This document shows, piece after piece, positions 1-10,309 of a DNA stretch of 64,000 nucleotides. Every line of letters starts with the position of its first letter. The stretch's first letter is position 1. Source of the DNA: Moniliella sp. 'wahieum' (taxonomy: Eukaryota > Basidiomycota > Moniliellomycetes > Moniliellales > Moniliellaceae); NCBI GenBank assembly GCA_003971905.1, contig RSEE01000002.1:248001-312000 (forward strand). Reading direction: 5' to 3'. The notes beneath the pieces were generated by a model that ran no database searches, had not been told where the DNA came from, and worked only from the letters and a program-made list of their open reading frames with translations. Both the position numbers and the translations under genes were made by a program.

Positions 1-1
1 A

Positions 2-133
2 ACTGACCCACCACAGGATGGACTAAGCCAACCCCCTCGCCAGCGAAGGAAAGTGCGAACAACTGACCTGGATGAATTCATTGTCTCCGACCCTGGGTCG
101 GACGACAACGATGATAGCTCGTATCAGGAGTAA
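2..133 (+). CDS. C-terminal fragment of an unidentified protein (5' end outside window)
   Basis: Frame 2 is open from the first bases to TAA at 131-133 and encodes about 43 residues. It has a basic patch (RQRRKVR) followed by an acidic, Ser-rich tail (SDPGSDDNDDSS). That composition is typical of the end of a nuclear or phosphorylated protein, but no domain is visible. The start and most of the gene lie to the left of the window. I call it coding because of the coherent charged tail and the clean stop; chance is possible for such a short frame. Confidence 0.4.
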   Translation, partial: TDPPQDGLSQPPRQRRKVRTTDLDEFIVSDPGSDDNDDSSYQE

Positions 134-1096
134 TTCTCGCTTCGGTATCAACCTCCATTCAACGTTCTACACTCATCGTTCCAACTGGTTTGGCATGACC
201 CACCATCGCCCCCGACGGTCTGGGGCTGGACCCAAGACCCACCTGTCAATCCATGTACATTGATTACGGCTAACAGAATGTCAACAACCCCCTTTTCTCG
301 TATTCTAATAGCAACACTCATCGCTACAATCCACGAGGTTATTGCTTCACAGGCGATAGACTGATTGCAGCAGTGATCTCTGTCATGGACGAAGAGCAGC
401 CGCAACTCTGGCCAGTGTGGGACAGTCAACCCGTGACGACCAGCGAGCGAGACGAGGCGGGGAAAGCGTGCATCGTTGTGCCGTGGTCCGCGAAGTGTAA
501 CAGCAAATGTTATGCCAGAGGGAGGTACTCGGCGTAAGAAGGGTGTCGAGCGCAAAAGGATCTCAGACCCGATTCTCTCTCTTTACTCTGCACCCAGCGA
601 AAAGCGGGAAGGATATAGTCTGTAGAAAGGTAGTGAAAACAGAGATGGCTATCGATGATCCAGAGGAAAAGAAACCACCTCAAGGGTAAGTTTACAATGT
701 CTCGCTCGCTCATTTGTCTCGCTACATCGTGTTTAGAAGCGAACTATGGCAGGAACGGTAGCAGAGGGCCTCGAACTGCTGGCGACTCCATTGGTCTCCT
801 AAATGGGTCGGCATGAACAAGCCGCACACACTGGGTGAGGAAGCATAATAGGCGCAGCGTTTCTATGTCCTAGTCTTAACGTCTGTAAATGATATTATGG
901 ATACAAAGGGAGCGATGAAGAGGGGAAAGGGATCAAAAGTGGTGGAAAACTCCCTGTAAAAGCTGATTCCGACTTGATCAACAACCAAAAAAAGGAATGA
1001 CGAAGCCTGAGCTCCAGTGACCCTAGAGGGCAAAAGAGGGCATCGAAACTCTGCCTTTACCCTTCCACTTTTGTCGAAATGGCAAAGGCAGCACTG
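134..1096. other. intergenic stretch, nothing supported
   Basis: Only short, compositionally incoherent open frames are present on both strands. I see no domain, RNA gene or clear repeat. Confidence 0.5.
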
Positions 1097-2297
1097 TTAG
1101 GTCGAAGGCCTAGCTTGGGGGCTGAGGCTCAGTGTAGGGCTGACTGCAAACCAGTCGCTCTCGGAAGAGAGAGCCCTCGAATGCGGAGTGGAAGGTCCCG
1201 AAACCAACTCGTTACGATCGATCGGCTGCAGGGTCTCCAACTGGTGGACACTTGTGGTTGAGCTAGAAGGAGACCACTGGTGGCGTCTATCATCCGCCGG
1301 GCCCAGGTCAAGTTCCGTGGGAGACAAGGGCGGGCTCACGTGGCTCCATGCAGCCGAGGCGGCCATATCGACAGAAAGGTGAACACTGTGGGTAGGAGTA
1401 CTTGACGGGTGGGGCTTGATCAAAGTTGTCTCCCGAAAAGCTGTCCGTCCCCTGGCTCGTACGACTTTGGACACGGGTCAAAGTTTGGCGCTGGGTAGAA
1501 TTGGCCTCTTCCACGGGAGGGGGGAGCACCAAGCTTGCATCGGAGACGACTGATTCAGTTCCCGTGAACGTTGCCGAGGCATCTGAGCGAGGGGGCATAT
1601 CCACCAGGGAGCGGTACGGAGGTGAAACTGAAGGCGGCATAGCAGCCACCCTCTGCTCTATACCCAAACCGTCAGAAACGTCTTGGTCGACAATATCTAG
1701 TTCCGCGTGCATTGCAGACGTCCAAGCGTCGACACCGTTGTCCGGACCGGCATTATTCCCGCGGCGGCGGGGAACAGCTCCCAAAATCCGATTAACCCCT
1801 GAGGCATGGGCAGCCGTGCGCGAAGCCAAAATAGCAGCTCCTTGAGAGGGGGTGAGGCCGGTTGCAGTTCGAGTAAAGGGGTTGCGGGGAAGAGGCGGAG
1901 GCGGAGGACCACGCACATGAGGTGGCAGAGGCGGAGGGGGCGGTCCGCATTCCCATGTATCCGGAGAAGTGGGTGAGATAGAAGGCGCCTGGTCAGCCGC
2001 AGGCAGTGCCGGGGGGGATTCGTCCTCGTCATGGTCTGAGTGAGTATCTTCGTCAAAGAGCGTGCGTCGATCGCCCCCATGGTCATCCGAAGGGTTGGAC
2101 CAAGACTGAGGTCCAGGTCTCTGCTCGTGCATTTCAAAACCAGCGGAGAAACCGGCATCGTACGCCTGCTGAAGCGCTTGCTCGCGGGCGCGGCGTTCGC
2201 GCTCAGGACGAAGGAGGAGGATGTCAACAGCAATCGCAGCAGCGACGCCACCGGCCACACCGCCGATGACGGCGAGCGAGACGGGGACAGGAAGCAT
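1097..2297 (-). CDS. hypothetical N-terminally membrane-anchored Pro/Ser-rich protein
   Basis: I place the start at 2297 because the protein then opens with a hydrophobic Gly/Ala/Val-rich segment at about residues 2-27 (VSLAVIGGVAGGVAAAIAV), which looks like a signal anchor and is followed by the basic stretch RPERERRAR. The rest is disordered: an Asp/Glu/His-rich part, polyproline runs (GPPPPPLP twice) and Ser/Pro-rich sequence. The initial frame runs to a stop at 1308. A single indel near 1410 would join it to a second Ser/Pro-rich frame ending at 1097, which reads as a more natural tail, so I extend it there. Longer upstream frames (to 2624) are unlikely to be translated. The polyproline could bind SH3 or profilin partners, but I do not recognise the family. 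Confidence 0.55.
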
Positions 2298-2822
2298 GGC
2301 GAAGGAGGCGGGGGTGTGGTGGCAGCCGATACGGGCGTGTGGAAGGGGGGTGGCGAGGGCCTGCGGCCAGCGACGGCTGGATGCTAGGCAGTGGCAAAAT
2401 GTGGCGGGAGAGGGCAGCAGCACATCGGACCGCGATGCGCGCTGCGACGGGTGCGGGCATACTGGCGCCATGCGGAGGTGCAGGGCGGGGCAGTGCAGCA
2501 CTGCCCTCGTCCGGGGGATGGGAGGCTGCGACCCTGGCGTGGTGGGGTAAATGTGGTTATTGATAAATTGCTCACGCTCACGGACCAATTGACTGTGCCA
2601 TATCCAACTCTTCCCTCTTTTCAAGTATCAACTTCCAAGCCTCCATGATGACCATGACCCTGCTTGTTAGATACGCTCACGGGGGCATGCCCAGTCCACT
2701 TCAACGGTCTGTGCTTCGCCGAATTTTTACACTTATCCACACGGACAACAGTTGATAGAAAATGCCCTTTTCACAACCAAAACCTAACTTCGGATATGAA
2801 AAAATGGATTCTCGGTCACCTA
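2298..2822. other. intergenic stretch upstream of tRNA-Asn and the 1097-2297 gene
   Basis: It would hold the promoter of the minus-strand gene. Only shadow frames are present and no confident motif was found. Confidence 0.4.
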
Positions 2823-2920
2823 GTTCTATTAGCTCAGTTGGCTAGAGCGTCCGACTGTTACACAGACGACCAATGTCGCGCAGGCATCGGGAGGTCGTTG
2901 GTTCGAGCCCAACATGGAAC
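2823..2920 (+). tRNA. tRNA-Asn (anticodon GUU) with a 25-nt intron
   Basis: A complete cloverleaf can be folded by eye. The acceptor stem is GTTCTAT (2823-2829) with ATGGAAC (2914-2920), all seven pairs formed counting one G-U. The D-stem is GCTC/GAGC. The anticodon stem is TCCGA (2850-2854) with TCGGG (2887-2891), and the T-arm is GTTGG-TTCGAGC-CCAAC. The anticodon GTT sits at 2857-2859, which reads Asn. An intron of about 25 nt (2861-2885) lies directly after position 37, the canonical eukaryotic site; its exact edges are ambiguous by a base or two. CCA is not encoded, as expected for a eukaryotic nuclear tRNA. Confidence 0.93.
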
Positions 2921-2923
2921 GTA

Positions 2924-2928
2924 TTTTT
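2924..2928 (+). terminator. RNA polymerase III T-run terminator of tRNA-Asn
   Basis: Five T residues begin three bases after the discriminator base. A second, longer T-run follows about 11 nt later. This is the usual Pol III stop signal. Confidence 0.75.
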
Positions 2929-3360
2929 GCGCTTCAACTTTTTTTTCTCAGTCAGCGCTTCTAGCCCTTGTAGTCTTATTAGCGACATCTGGATCTGATC
3001 GATCATCTCGATCTATGATCCTCTTCGACGCCCCTGTGAAAGAATGGGGCCAGGGCAATGTTGAACGTTGAAGAGGACGAAGAGTCGGTCACGCCAATGA
3101 GAGCCCTGAACGTGGTTTTGTCCGTTACCGGGTTACCGGTTACCTGAGATGATTCATCGCTATGCTTTTATAGCTAAAGACGATTGCACTGTATGTGCAG
3201 GGATGATTATGGGAAACAGTCAGAGATAGTTTTTTGTAAGTTCCTGAATCTGCGCGAGTCCGAAGACTATGTGTGCAACTGGGGGAAGAGAAAGGGAGAT
3301 GAGTCGATGAGGGAATGAGAGGCACAAAGGATATAGCTAGCTGTTGAGCAACGTTGAGCT

Positions 3361-3574
3361 GGGTGGCTCGTGCTTTGGCCAATGTCCCTTCAGTTCCTCC
3401 TCAGGCCTAGGAGTTCCGTTGTTTTCTCTCTCCTGTTTTCCTTTGTTCCGCAGTTTGGCCCCTGACGGCGACTCGCTGCTTGATGTTCCTCTGTAGGCAT
3501 TCCTGGTTGCGACACCACCACCACCAATGCGATTGCATCACCCTCGAGAACCATCAGGACTCCAGGTCTCATCA
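3361..3574. repeat. dispersed repeat, copy A (about 214 bp)
   Basis: This segment aligns by eye, in the same orientation, with 35364-35580. Both begin GGGTGGCTCGTGCTTTGGCC and end near CAGGACTCCAGGTCTCATCA, with scattered substitutions and small indels between. No terminal inverted repeat or coding domain is visible. It may be an old non-autonomous element or a transposon remnant. Confidence 0.8.
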
Positions 3575-3686
3575 CTAGCCCTTGGCGCGTATAAGCGGTG
3601 GAATGATGAGAAGACTTCCACTTACCAGTGGCTTGGCCGCAACTAAGAGAGTCGATGGCATGTGGCATATGTGAATGGCGTACGAT

Positions 3687-3733
3687 CAAGCTCAAGCTTC
3701 AAGCTTCAGGCTAGCTTCAAGCTAGCTTCAAGC
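3687..3733. repeat. AAGCTTCA/GCTAGCTTCA repeat cluster
   Basis: Short palindrome-containing words (AAGCTT, GCTAGC) separated by TCA are reiterated over about 47 bp. The same word recurs in at least five other intergenic places in the window. Confidence 0.75.
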
Positions 3734-4249
3734 CACATTATTCTCACTAACACTGCGGCCTCGGTGATCTATGGATAGAGATGGTTTAACGTGTTTAACG
3801 TTTAATGTGTTTACTAATGTGTAAGAACGTGTTGTATGTGTCAAGGTTGCGACACAAGTACTCTAACTCTCGATCATAGTTCTCACTCTCCACCCACTTT
3901 TGCCCATACGTAGTATTATAATTAAGAAGCTTTTTGGTCCAGTTGCATGTGTTTCACGTCCAGCCTAAGGCCTAAACGTTCAGCAGCGGACACGTTTACA
4001 CGTTCACACGCCGTTTTCTCTTGTAAAATCCTTCGCGCGCGCGCTCCTCTCCATCCGCGGGGCTCCGCAAAAACAACGAGAGCTGGGCCACCAGTGAGGT
4101 CTCCATCAGTCACAGGCTGTATAGTCACGCGAGTCTTGCATAATATGTTGGGGTTGGGAACAAAAGAAGGATCCAGATATCCAATAAAGGGGCTCTGGAC
4201 ACACCCCTCCATCGCGTCGAGGAATTAGAGCGGCGGTAACGCGGAGAAG

Positions 4250-4281
4250 CCTGACGGCCTGACGGCCTGACGGCCTGAAGG
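4250..4281. repeat. short tandem repeat, unit CTGACGGC plus one base
   Basis: About three and a half copies of a 9-bp unit lie next to each other; the last copy is diverged (CTGAAGGC). Confidence 0.8.
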
Positions 4282-5283
4282 CATGTCACACGTCATGCTT
4301 GACGTGCATGCGAGGCACAAGGGGTATTGGATCCACGTCAGAGGTCCTTAGCGTTGTATTAGCCCAAATTATAGGTGTGGTGTTTTGGTGTATATAGGGG
4401 GGGGGACGCAACTGCAGACGGTATATATATGACAGAGAAGGTGTGTGCGGAGACCACTGGAATAGAACCGGAAGTGTGGGGGGAGCAATATGTATGTGGG
4501 GTACGATATACACAAGCATCAACGTCACCAACGGTGCATAGTGCTGAGGCTCAGCCCGAACCTATACTATAGCGCATCGTCACTCGTATAACTCAGTGCC
4601 TTCGCACTCGTATACTCCCAACAGACTCACACAGTATATCCACACACTGTGCTTGCACTTACTCATGAGGACTCCATAATATGGATTGTATCATGCATGA
4701 TGATGATATCGAGAATCGATGATTATCGTCCACACTCTGTGAAGCTTGGAGCGTGAAGAAGACGATGAATTGCTATAGGTACTAGGAGGGCGCGAGGCGC
4801 GAGACGAGTTGGTGGGAAGCTGTGGCGGATGGACGTGGCTGGTGGGACCAACGCCGCCCACCGCCTTGAGCCGCCGCTCTCGCCCGCGGCCTCCCGCGGC
4901 TCCACGGGCACACAGTCGCCCCGTGCCCAACGCCGCGTCACCGAGCACCTTGGCAGCAGGGCAGTGTGCACACTGCCCCCGTCGTTCAGTCCCCAGCGCC
5001 CCAGCGGGACAGGCGTGGCGCCACACCGGCCGCCCTGCCGCGTTTCTGGACGTGCGGGCGCTCCCATCCTCCATCTCTCCGCCCCACTGCTCCCGCCGCC
5101 GCCGCGCCTCAGCCGCCAGCCGCTCGACCTTCGGTCAGCACGAGCACGTCAGTGCAGGCGTTGCGCCCCCACCCCTCCCCCCACCCCCCGGCTGCCCCGC
5201 GCGATGCCCCCCGTGTGCGCCGGCCGCGTCTAGCTCTCTCGCCACCACGTCTGCCCCCGCCGCCCCCGCCGCCCCCGCCCACG

Positions 5284-7318
5284 ATGAACCCCGCCTCCCT
5301 CTTCCCGCCGCCGCCGACCACCATCTCGCGCAACGCTCTTAGCGGTGCGCCCCCGCCCCGGTCCGACCCCGACGCCGCCTTCTCCCCCCTCGCCGATGCA
5401 GGCACAGTGCACCGCGTGGCCAGCATCTCCCAGCGCATGCGCAGCGTCCAAGCTGGCATGGCCAACGCCCATGCCACTGCCAATGCCAACCATATCAGCC
5501 ACGAGCGGCACGCCAGCACATCCGCCGCACGCCGCCTCTCCGCAATCAGCCCCAACCGTCTGGTCCCCACTCAGACCCCGCCCTCATCGGCCCCCTCTCC
5601 CGATGCCGCCATTTCGGCGCCCCAGTCAGATGCGCCGTCGGCCCCTCCTTCAGGCCTGTTTCGCAACCGGTTTTCTTTCCTCCCTTCCCACCGCCGCCGC
5701 CCTTCTCAAGGAAAAGGTGGAGGGCAGCCCGTTTTGCTGCACCGCTCCTCCTCGGCCACACCGATGACGCACGCCCACCCACCCGGCTCCCCTACTGTGC
5801 GTGCGAACCGTGGCGGGGGAGGTCTAGTGCCAACACCAGGACAAGGACACCCTGACCCAGCATCTGCTTCCCATGTCTAGCTCAACCTCCTCGCCCCCCG
5901 ACGCGCCGCACATGCACCGACACCATTCCATCTCGAATGGCGCCATATCTGGCTCGCATGCGCTGAAACTTGTACCCAACCAGTCTAACGCGTTTATGCC
6001 ATCGTCTCGCCGACACGTTTCGCTTAGTCCGGAAGAGATGCAGCGAATCTCCAAGGATGAGATCACCACACAACAGATTTCTTCGCCCCGGCGGCGACGT
6101 GCGTCTGCTTCGGCAATGTCCCGTACACGGACCAAGGTACTTCTTTCTCGAACCCCCCCCGCACGTTCTCCCACCAGCCAAGCAGACACCACAGCGACCA
6201 CGCCCAATTGGTCGGGCGCCGCGGCCGAGCCTCCTTCCCCGATAAATTTTGATGCCTTGGTAACGTTTGACTTTGTCCGTCCTGACGAGTTGAAGCGGGT
6301 ATACATGATTGAAAGCGAGTCTCGGGTTCCGGACGAACTGGTCCCGTTCCAGCTGTTCCAATACCGACTCAATCGGGCCCCGTTCTTGTTTGTTGGTGCC
6401 TATATCAATTCTATGCTGGGTCGACAGTCGCTGGTGCGCGACAAGGAAAATGGGTCGGGGGAGGATGCACCGAGCGGGACGGCGGCACCTCGGACAGCAG
6501 CGTCGAAGCAAACGGTCGCATCGTCAGCCTCAATGCCAAGCAAGAGAGTTCTGATCGGATATATATGTGCCACTGCCTCACCCGCGTTCACAGCCAACGC
6601 GATCAAGGTGCATGATGATGGTCCGGACGCTCGTACGGTGTGTATACATTCGGTTGTGTCCAACAAGCATTTCGGGGTCGGGGTATTGGGAAAAATCTTG
6701 TTAAAACGCTCATGTCCTGGGTACGAGAGGCGGAATTGGGACAGGCAGAGCAAGTCGCGCGCACGACCGAACGGGGCACGACGCAGGTGGCCGGGACGAG
6801 CCTGTCAAACGACGTGGTAATCCGTCACCGTGGATTGGAAGAGGCTGCAGTACTGTGTCACACGGATACGATACCCTTCTTTATCAAGTGCGGCTCATCT
6901 TGCCGGGATGAGCTATGTTCAAACGGGTACGGAGGAAGCATGGTACCAACTCCTGAAAGACATCGTTCCTCGCGATACGATGGCCCCTTGGGATCCGCAA
7001 TGGGCCGATGAAGATGCCAAAGAACTGGAGCCTCAGTTCCTGCACTTCCTCCAAGCTTCCGAGGAACGTAGAAACGAGCGTCGGCACAAATTGCAGAACC
7101 TTTCCATCTCTACCGCCCCTGGGGCGCCGGGCGCGGAGCCTTCAGACAGGCACCCTCGCCCTTCAGTGATGTTTGGCCGTATCTCCGATCTCCTCGCCCG
7201 TACCCGTTTCGCCCAAGGGCCCCCTCGCCCCCTCTGGTATGTGGCTCTCTACATCTTCAACACTCATGGTGACTGACTTTTTTTACTTCTCAGGCTCGGA
7301 TGCAATTGCCTCGTGTAG
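5284..7318 (+). CDS. GNAT acetyltransferase, arylalkylamine/polyamine N-acetyltransferase-like
   Basis: The C-terminal half has the GNAT fold: FDFVRPDELKRVYMIE, then LIGYICATASPAF, then the acetyl-CoA motif IHSV...FRGRGIGKNLVK, and a downstream IPFFIKCG strand typical of the AANAT/Paa1 subgroup. These enzymes transfer acetyl from acetyl-CoA to arylalkylamines or polyamines. The first 330 or so residues are Ser/Pro/Ala-rich and probably disordered. Reading frame changes are needed near 5820-5860, at about 6668 (one base missing in CATTTCGGGG) and near 6893 (two missing); the protein is recognisable on both sides each time. A 56-nt intron at about 7237-7292 (GTATGT...CTCAG) precedes the inferred end. 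Start chosen at MNPASLFPPP. The substrate cannot be told. Confidence 0.75.
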
Positions 7319-7383
7319 AAGCTCGGGCAGTGGCATGCATCCGCCAGAGGCCGAAAGAACGATTGTGCCGCCGACGCGCAACG

Positions 7384-8016
7384 ATGGACGGATTCAGTCG
7401 CGTGTGGGTTCTCGCTCGGCCTCCACGTCCAATCCCAGTCCCGCCTCCAAACCCACTACCCAAAACCTGGGCAGCAGTGTATGGCAATGCATTGGCAAGC
7501 AAAACGTTCGCGGAAGATGTGACACAAGCGCTGGAGGCGCGTCTGGTCGATCGCAACTTGGGCACCAACGTGCCCGAGATTTACTGTCCGCGCGAAGAGT
7601 GTGGTGCCATGCTGATGACATCTGATCGCGCCGAGTACGGGACTCGGGAATGTGGTCCCCTTACCGCGCCCGAAGCTGCCTTGGTCAGCACCACGCCCCT
7701 TCCGCAAGCACCCTCGGCACCGGTAGAATTGCAATCGGCCAATGCGCCTGCGCTCACCGTCCGTTCGTTTTGGGTAACCCCAACCCCTCTCTCCTTTGCC
7801 GGCATTGTTCTCACTGGCGAGGTCGAATGGAAGTGTGGTCGAGCCGAGGGGGCAGAGAGAGAGGTGAGCCTGCCGATCAAATTTTTGAAATGCGCTTCCT
7901 GTGGCTGTGGGCCCTTGGGCTACACCTTGCTTCCTCTCAACCCGGAAGAGCGGCAAGAGTATGTGGTAGCAGCGGACCGGGTGCGGTACAAGTTGGCCGA
8001 TGACCAAGGCAATTAA
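7384..8016 (+). CDS. Dss4/Mss4-like zinc-binding Rab nucleotide-release factor
   Basis: The protein has the Mss4 layout: a first Cys pair (YCPREECG), a central FWVTPTPLSFAGIVLTGEV strand, and the strongly conserved KFLKCASCGCGPLGY with the second Cys pair. Mss4/Dss4 proteins bind one zinc with these four cysteines and act as chaperones or exchange factors for exocytic Rab GTPases such as Sec4. The N-terminal 60 or so residues are Pro-rich and not conserved. I chose the ATG at 7384; another in-frame ATG lies at 7300, which would overlap the end of the acetyltransferase gene. No indel is needed inside the domain. Family assignment rests on the Cys motifs and overall order. Confidence 0.72.
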   Translation: MDGFSRVWVLARPPRPIPVPPPNPLPKTWAAVYGNALASKTFAEDVTQALEARLVDRNLGTNVPEIYCPREECGAMLMTSDRAEYGTRECGPLTAPEAALVSTTPLPQAPSAPVELQSANAPALTVRSFWVTPTPLSFAGIVLTGEVEWKCGRAEGAEREVSLPIKFLKCASCGCGPLGYTLLPLNPEERQEYVVAADRVRYKLADDQGN

Positions 8017-8820
8017 CAAAACCCGCGCTGACGTCCTCGCCTGCGTTTCACAGTCCTTGACTGGCCTTAATGTCCCCTCTGTCTTTCCCATCTTCACTGC
8101 GCATCCTCTTAGCCTTGCGCTGCGTTGTAAACGTGCTTGCCGATTTTTGATAAAGTGATGGTCCTTTGCTTCACATATGTGTGCCTTGGTCCCGGCCAAG
8201 GACGATGCATGAGATGGATACTCTATGGACTGTCACGAGACACGCTCGGTTTCATCATGGCAAGCCTAGTATGGCGGGAGGAGGCAGAGGTGGAATTGTG
8301 GCAGATGGAGGGGGGGGCTTCCAAGTCAAAGCGTTGCCTTGGAATACGAGAAGGCTGGCGTCCGCAAGACGGGTAAGATGACAGAGGAATATGGCTGTCA
8401 GTGACACAACAAACACCGTCATCAACTCTTTCGCGTTTCACCAAGGCCAACTCACTCCGGGTCCGACAAAGATCCATGGTTGTCAGTCGAACGAGAGGAA
8501 GAAGCATACCTGACACAACCGCACCCACCGTGAACAGGTACCGCCTAAGCATTGCCTATTGGACACTAGCCCCTCCTGTATCATATCGTGCCCACGATTG
8601 CTCATTAGAACATATTTGTTTCTTCTTTCCCTCTTGCTCTGAGGATGTTTGATACACCCCCAATCCCAATTGAACATTGGTTCCGAAGGGAGCAGGAGAA
8701 TCTTAAAGGAAGGAATCAACGATATACACGGGATGAGGGACGAAGGCTGGGGGCACTAATGCCTAACCAGGCCTGAAATGCGAGAGAAAATCGATGAGAA
8801 GGGCATCCCCAGGCGGAATC
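8017..8820. other. convergent 3' intergenic region
   Basis: It lies between the ends of the Dss4-like gene and the UBC6-like gene. Only short frames are present; nothing else is supported. Confidence 0.5.
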
Positions 8821-10200
8821 TCACCAATCGTTTGCCAAACTCCACTGATGCGAACCTGGAGCAGAGCGGGACGCCTCCGTTCCAGTTGGATCAGAGGGAA
8901 GGGGAGGAAGAAAGGTCCAACGGAGAACAAGGATGGTAAGGAGGAAGACCAAGAAGGCGGTCAAGCTATCCAAACGGGTCCGCTTGGTAACCAATGCACT
9001 CGGCGTTGGCTGAGCAGTTGGACATGCAAAAAGCTCCCTTCGGGGTGATCAACAGCAAACGGGGTGCCCCGCTGTCCAGCGCCAGGCATTGAATGCGCTT
9101 CGCGTACCTGCGAGCCGGAGCCGTTCCTCTGGCGCAATATGGTTGAAGGAAGGTGTGGCAAGGAACCTGGAGCTACAGGACGCGGAGCACCAGAGTCACT
9201 GATGTGGACATCAGGTACGGAGGCAGGTGCAGAGGAGGACGGCTCCTCTTCATGTGGGAATGTGGGGATTGGTGCGACGCGCTGGAGTGCGGGAGACTGC
9301 GGTGGCTGCTCACTGGGGAGCGAATCAGGAACGGGAGGACAAATGGCGGGCGCGGGCGCGACGGCGCTTGAAAGAGCGAGTGAGGTGGATGGATGGTCAA
9401 GCTCCTCGTGAGGAGGCGCAACAGCTTCCTCTTGTATGGGCGAATGCATATCGGTAACAGTAGTAGAAGTAGACAACCCGGAAGCCAGGCTCACTTCTGG
9501 CGGAGGCGAAGGATTCTCTCCCTGAGGCGATGAATACATCTGCCCCGTCTCCATAGGATGAGCAGAGGGGTCTACAGATCCTTGCTGTTGATCCAAACTG
9601 GACGAAGGGTGAGCCAGAAGGCTTCGACATACCTTCTTTCTCTGGAGGGGATGCGGTAGAAGAGGAAGATCCCGAAGGCTCCAGGGTAGCAGTCGGAGCC
9701 GATTGAATCGCCTCCTGCAGCAAGCTGTGGTTGGACATTTTGCACACGCTGCACGTCCAGTCTCGCGAGAGCTGAGCAAGACGCCTCCTCTCTTGGTCTG
9801 GAGAACGAATGGAGCCAACGCCTTGGCTCGTAGCGTCTTCCGAACCCATCAGAGCCTGGACAGCCAACAGGGCAGTGCGAACGCCCCAGGCGGGCTGCCA
9901 CGTCTCAGCATGATACCCGGTAAAGGTGAGGCAGATTTTCCGGTCCGTCTCCCACCTTCCATTGGGAGTGAGAACAATCAGGTCGGGCGGAGCAAAGGGG
10001 TAAGCCGATGGCAGCTCAATCCTGCCATGGTAGAGACCGCCTTCAAAGGGGGTGTCCTTAGGGCCAGCAAGAGTAAAGTGGAAGGTAAACATGTCGTCCT
10101 CGAGGGGCCCGGCGACGATGCCTTCGGCCCCATGAGCATCGTCCAGCTCCTTGGCCTCAGATAGAATGCGCTTGGTGGCCGACTGCTTCTTTGTTGCCAT
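8821..10200 (-). CDS. UBC6: Ubc6-type (UBE2J) tail-anchored ubiquitin-conjugating enzyme E2
   Basis: Starting MATKKQSATKRILSEAKEL at 10200, the UBC fold follows with FTLAGPKDTPFEGGLYHGRI, YPFAPPDLIVLTPNGR and the catalytic-Cys strand KICLTFTGYHAETWQPAWG. The wording ICL...WQP and the absence of an HPN motif are typical of Ubc6/UBE2J enzymes of ER-associated degradation. A long Pro/Ser/Glu-rich linker of over 200 residues leads to a C-terminal hydrophobic helix (LTAFLVFLLTILVLRWTFL) near 8870-8930, which would tail-anchor the enzyme in the ER membrane. Frame changes are needed near 9600-9630 and near 9040; the anchor is read in the corrected frame and ends at TGA (8821). Yeast Ubc6 is about 250 residues, so this one is long. 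Confidence 0.88.
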
Positions 10201-10293
10201 GCTGTGCCGACACGGAGGGTGGGGCGGATGGTGGCGCAGGCGAAGGTGGACTCTGAGAGCGACCGGCGGCCCAAGAGGCGATCGACTCGCTGC

Positions 10294-10309
10294 GATCATC
10301 GATCATCGA
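10294..10309. promoter_or_regulatory. recurring ATCATCGATCATCGA word upstream of UBC6
   Basis: It lies about 95 bp upstream of the UBC6 start codon. The same 13-18 bp word (or its complement) recurs at 38114-38131, 45616-45629, 63737-63749 and partly at 39811-39822. A regulatory role is inference only. Confidence 0.4.

Larger units (their letters stand above)
2930..5283. other. repeat-rich intergenic region
   Basis: No gene is supported over about 2.3 kb. The stretch holds a copy of a 214-bp dispersed repeat (3361-3574), an AAGCTTCA-rich block (3687-3733), TTAACG-type words (3784-3814), a GCGCGCGC tract near 4036 and a small CTGACGGC tandem array (4250-4281). The last kilobase is C-rich and precedes the acetyltransferase gene; short frames there lack domains. 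Confidence 0.5.

Noticed and set aside
148-555. 135-codon minus-strand frame
   Set aside because: It overlaps the end of the partial plus-strand gene, composition is incoherent and no domain is seen.
5109-5570. Gly/Arg-rich minus-strand frame
   Set aside because: It is a complement shadow of the Pro/Ala-rich N-terminus of the acetyltransferase gene.
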